From: Shewanellaceae bacterium
GTDB lineage: Bacteria > Pseudomonadota > Gammaproteobacteria > Enterobacterales > Shewanellaceae
Direction of reading: 5' to 3'
Assembly (NCBI GenBank): GCA_016779685.1
Contig: JADHND010000068.1
Coordinates: 1 to 8,091 of the forward strand
Length of the DNA: 8,091 nucleotides
Part shown: positions 6,692 to 8,091 of the stretch, piece after piece
Position numbering within the stretch: position 1 is the first letter of the stretch
Layout: every line of letters starts with the position of its first letter
Translations under genes and position numbers: made by a program
The notes under the pieces: model-generated
What the model saw: the letters and a program-made list of their open reading frames with translations, nothing else
The model's database searches: none
What the model was told of the DNA's origin: nothing

Positions 6692-6867
6692 GTAGCGAGT
6701 TCAATCTGAAAGTGACGAAAATTAACCATCGGTAAGATATTAGGTTGTTGGCTCTTTTCATTTGTTTTTATTTGTGTTAAAAATAGGAAGAAGAATTTAG
6801 AAATATCTGTTCTATATGCGCAAAAGCTTAATTCAAGTGTGTTGGTGGAGTGGGTCAAGGTTGGTCT

Positions 6868-8091
6868 ATGCAAAAAGGTGCGGTTGAAGTGCGGTTAACA
6901 AAAGAAAGTATACCGAAGTGGTGTTTGTTGTTACCCTCGATGCTAGGTGTGGTTCTGTTCATGGTGCCTGTTTTTAGCCATGGAACCCCGACCACTATGA
7001 TTGCCTTACTTGCGACTGAGTTGCGGCAGTTTCTGAGTCATGATTTATTGGCTTGGATGACCGTGATGATGGTTGTAGTCGCTGTTTTTTCTCTCTATGC
7101 TCGTTATTCACCACCTAAGTGGGTCGTTGCCTCAACATTTTGGCAGCCCCTATTCTGTTTGAGTCTGCCGTGGCTGTTGGTTCGCATTGTCGGGGCTGCT
7201 TTTTCCGTCATTACCTTTTTCCAAATTGGCCCTAACGCAATTTGGAGTGTGAATACCGGTGCTTTGTTGTTTGACTTACTGAGTTACTTGTTTTGTATTT
7301 TTATCTTTGCGGGTTTATTTTTACCCCTGTTGCTTAACTTTGGCTTAATGGAGTTTATTGGCGTGCTTTTGTCTCAGACCATGCGTAAGGTCTTTAACTT
7401 GCCAGGCAAAAGTGCAGTGGGTTGTTTGGCGGCATGGTTCGGTGATGGCTCAATTGGCGTTTTGCTAACCAGTAAGCAGTATGAAGAAAAAATTTACACA
7501 CAAAGAGAAGCCGCCGTCATCGGCTCTAATTTTTCTGCCGTTTCCTTGACGTTTTCTTTGGTGGTACTGAGCCAAGTGAAGCTCGAGTCGATGTTTTTCA
7601 TGTTTTATTTAACAGTTTGTATAGCAGGCTTTGTTGCTGCCATCGTGATTCCAAAGTTGTATCCCTTAAGGCAAAAACTAGATGTCTATATTGATGGGAC
7701 ACCTCAAACGGTAGAACAAAAGCAAGAGGTAGCGGTACCAGAAGGTTATAGCACGTGGCAATACGCGTACCAATGTGCGGTCACTCGCGCCATGCATGAG
7801 AATTCAATTGTACACATTGTTCAAGAAGGCCTTAAAAACGTCATTGAAATGATTTTGGGGGTATTGCCTTCGGTGATGGCGGTCGGTACTTTAGCCACCA
7901 TGATCGCATCCTATACACCTATTTTTGATTACATGGGGCTGCCGTTTGTCTATTTACTCAACTGGCTTCAGATACCAGAAGCGACCGAGGCCTCAAAAAC
8001 TATTATGGTGGGTTTTGCCGATATGTTGATCCCATCGATTTTAGCATCCTCTATTGAATCGGAAATGACTCGTTTTGTCATCGCTGCTTTA
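6868..8091 (+). CDS. YjiH-family membrane protein with nucleoside-recognition (Gate) domains, 3'-truncated by window edge
   Basis: An open frame of 408 codons runs from the ATG at 6868 to the last base without a stop. AAGG (6857-6860) sits 7 bases upstream as a ribosome site. The product is a multi-pass inner-membrane protein: hydrophobic segments at about 17-37, 60-78, 93-119, 133-160, 220-236, 242-262 and 323-348, then a further one near 379-395. The stretches AAWFGDGSIGVLLTSKQYEE (188-207) and YTQREAAVIGSNFSAVSLTF (210-229) resemble the YjiH/nucleoside-recognition Gate family. A soluble loop rich in Gln and Glu (about 263-318) separates two Gate-like halves. Family members run to about 440-460 residues, so perhaps 40-50 are missing. 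The transport substrate is not established for the family, and nucleosides are only an inference from the domain name. It is transcribed away from the antiporter gene. Confidence 0.8.
   Translation, partial: MQKGAVEVRLTKESIPKWCLLLPSMLGVVLFMVPVFSHGTPTTMIALLATELRQFLSHDLLAWMTVMMVVVAVFSLYARYSPPKWVVASTFWQPLFCLSLPWLLVRIVGAAFSVITFFQIGPNAIWSVNTGALLFDLLSYLFCIFIFAGLFLPLLLNFGLMEFIGVLLSQTMRKVFNLPGKSAVGCLAAWFGDGSIGVLLTSKQYEEKIYTQREAAVIGSNFSAVSLTFSLVVLSQVKLESMFFMFYLTVCIAGFVAAIVIPKLYPLRQKLDVYIDGTPQTVEQKQEVAVPEGYSTWQYAYQCAVTRAMHENSIVHIVQEGLKNVIEMILGVLPSVMAVGTLATMIASYTPIFDYMGLPFVYLLNWLQIPEATEASKTIMVGFADMLIPSILASSIESEMTRFVIAAL

Larger units (their letters stand above)
6542..6867. other. AT-rich divergent intergenic region
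   Basis: This stretch lies between the divergent antiporter and YjiH-family genes and should hold both promoters. I find no convincing sigma-70 pair for the rightward gene and only a weak -10 for the leftward one. It contains the second 11-base motif, an inverted repeat at 6658-6691 and several T-rich runs. A minus-strand frame crosses it (6643-6873, TTG start) but lacks a ribosome site or recognisable protein and is not called. No RNA gene is recognised. Confidence 0.6.

Noticed and set aside
6720..6867. Sigma-70 promoter for the YjiH-family gene
   Set aside because: Several partial hexamers (TTGTGT, TTGTTT, CTATAT) occur, but none pairs with a good partner at 16-18 base spacing.
6643..6873. 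Minus-strand open frame of 76 codons in the intergenic region
   Set aside because: It starts at TTG, has no ribosome site, shows no recognisable domain and overlaps the start of the YjiH-family gene. A shorter ATG frame within it (28 residues) is no better supported.

Overview
The window reads as a stretch of gammaproteobacterial-type chromosome of moderate G+C. The evidence is the gene order tgt-yajC-secD-secF, which is a classic proteobacterial housekeeping cluster, together with protein lengths and motif positions that match the Escherichia coli proteins almost residue for residue. I cannot name the genus or order from the sequence. There is no tRNA, rRNA, CRISPR array, transposase, integrase or phage gene here.

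Bases 1-4169 (+ strand) hold the housekeeping operon: the 3' nine-tenths of tgt (queuosine tRNA modification), then yajC, secD and secF, the accessory subunits of the Sec translocon. Gaps are 3, 21 and 9 bases. The ribosome binding sites of yajC and secF lie in or on the end of the preceding gene, so the genes are almost certainly co-transcribed and translationally linked. The SecD and SecF proteins carry all the expected motifs, including the membrane aspartates that couple export to the proton gradient.

Bases 4170-4286 hold a strong hairpin whose A/T tract is on the secF side, so it looks like an intrinsic terminator for leftward (minus-strand) RNA rather than a good one for secF. Next, on +, is a stand-alone LON substrate-binding-domain protein (4287-4889) with no ATPase or protease domain. 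It converges tail to tail on a Kef-type (CPA2) cation:proton antiporter with a C-terminal TrkA-N/RCK nucleotide-binding domain (minus strand, ending at 4886). The two stop codons overlap in the shared TTAA, and I see no terminator between them. Together with the leftward terminator-like hairpin beyond the LON gene, this suggests the antiporter mRNA may run antisense across the LON gene.

Bases 6542-6867 are an AT-rich divergent intergenic region. A YjiH-family membrane protein with nucleoside-recognition (Gate) domains then runs rightward off the end of the window (6868-8091). Its substrate is unknown.

Nothing here convincingly amounts to a new defence, mobile or RNA system. The best leads are the overlapping LON/antiporter convergence with its misoriented terminator, the stand-alone LON protein itself, the lysine-rich antiporter tail, and an 11-base motif shared by the 5' regions of the LON and antiporter genes.
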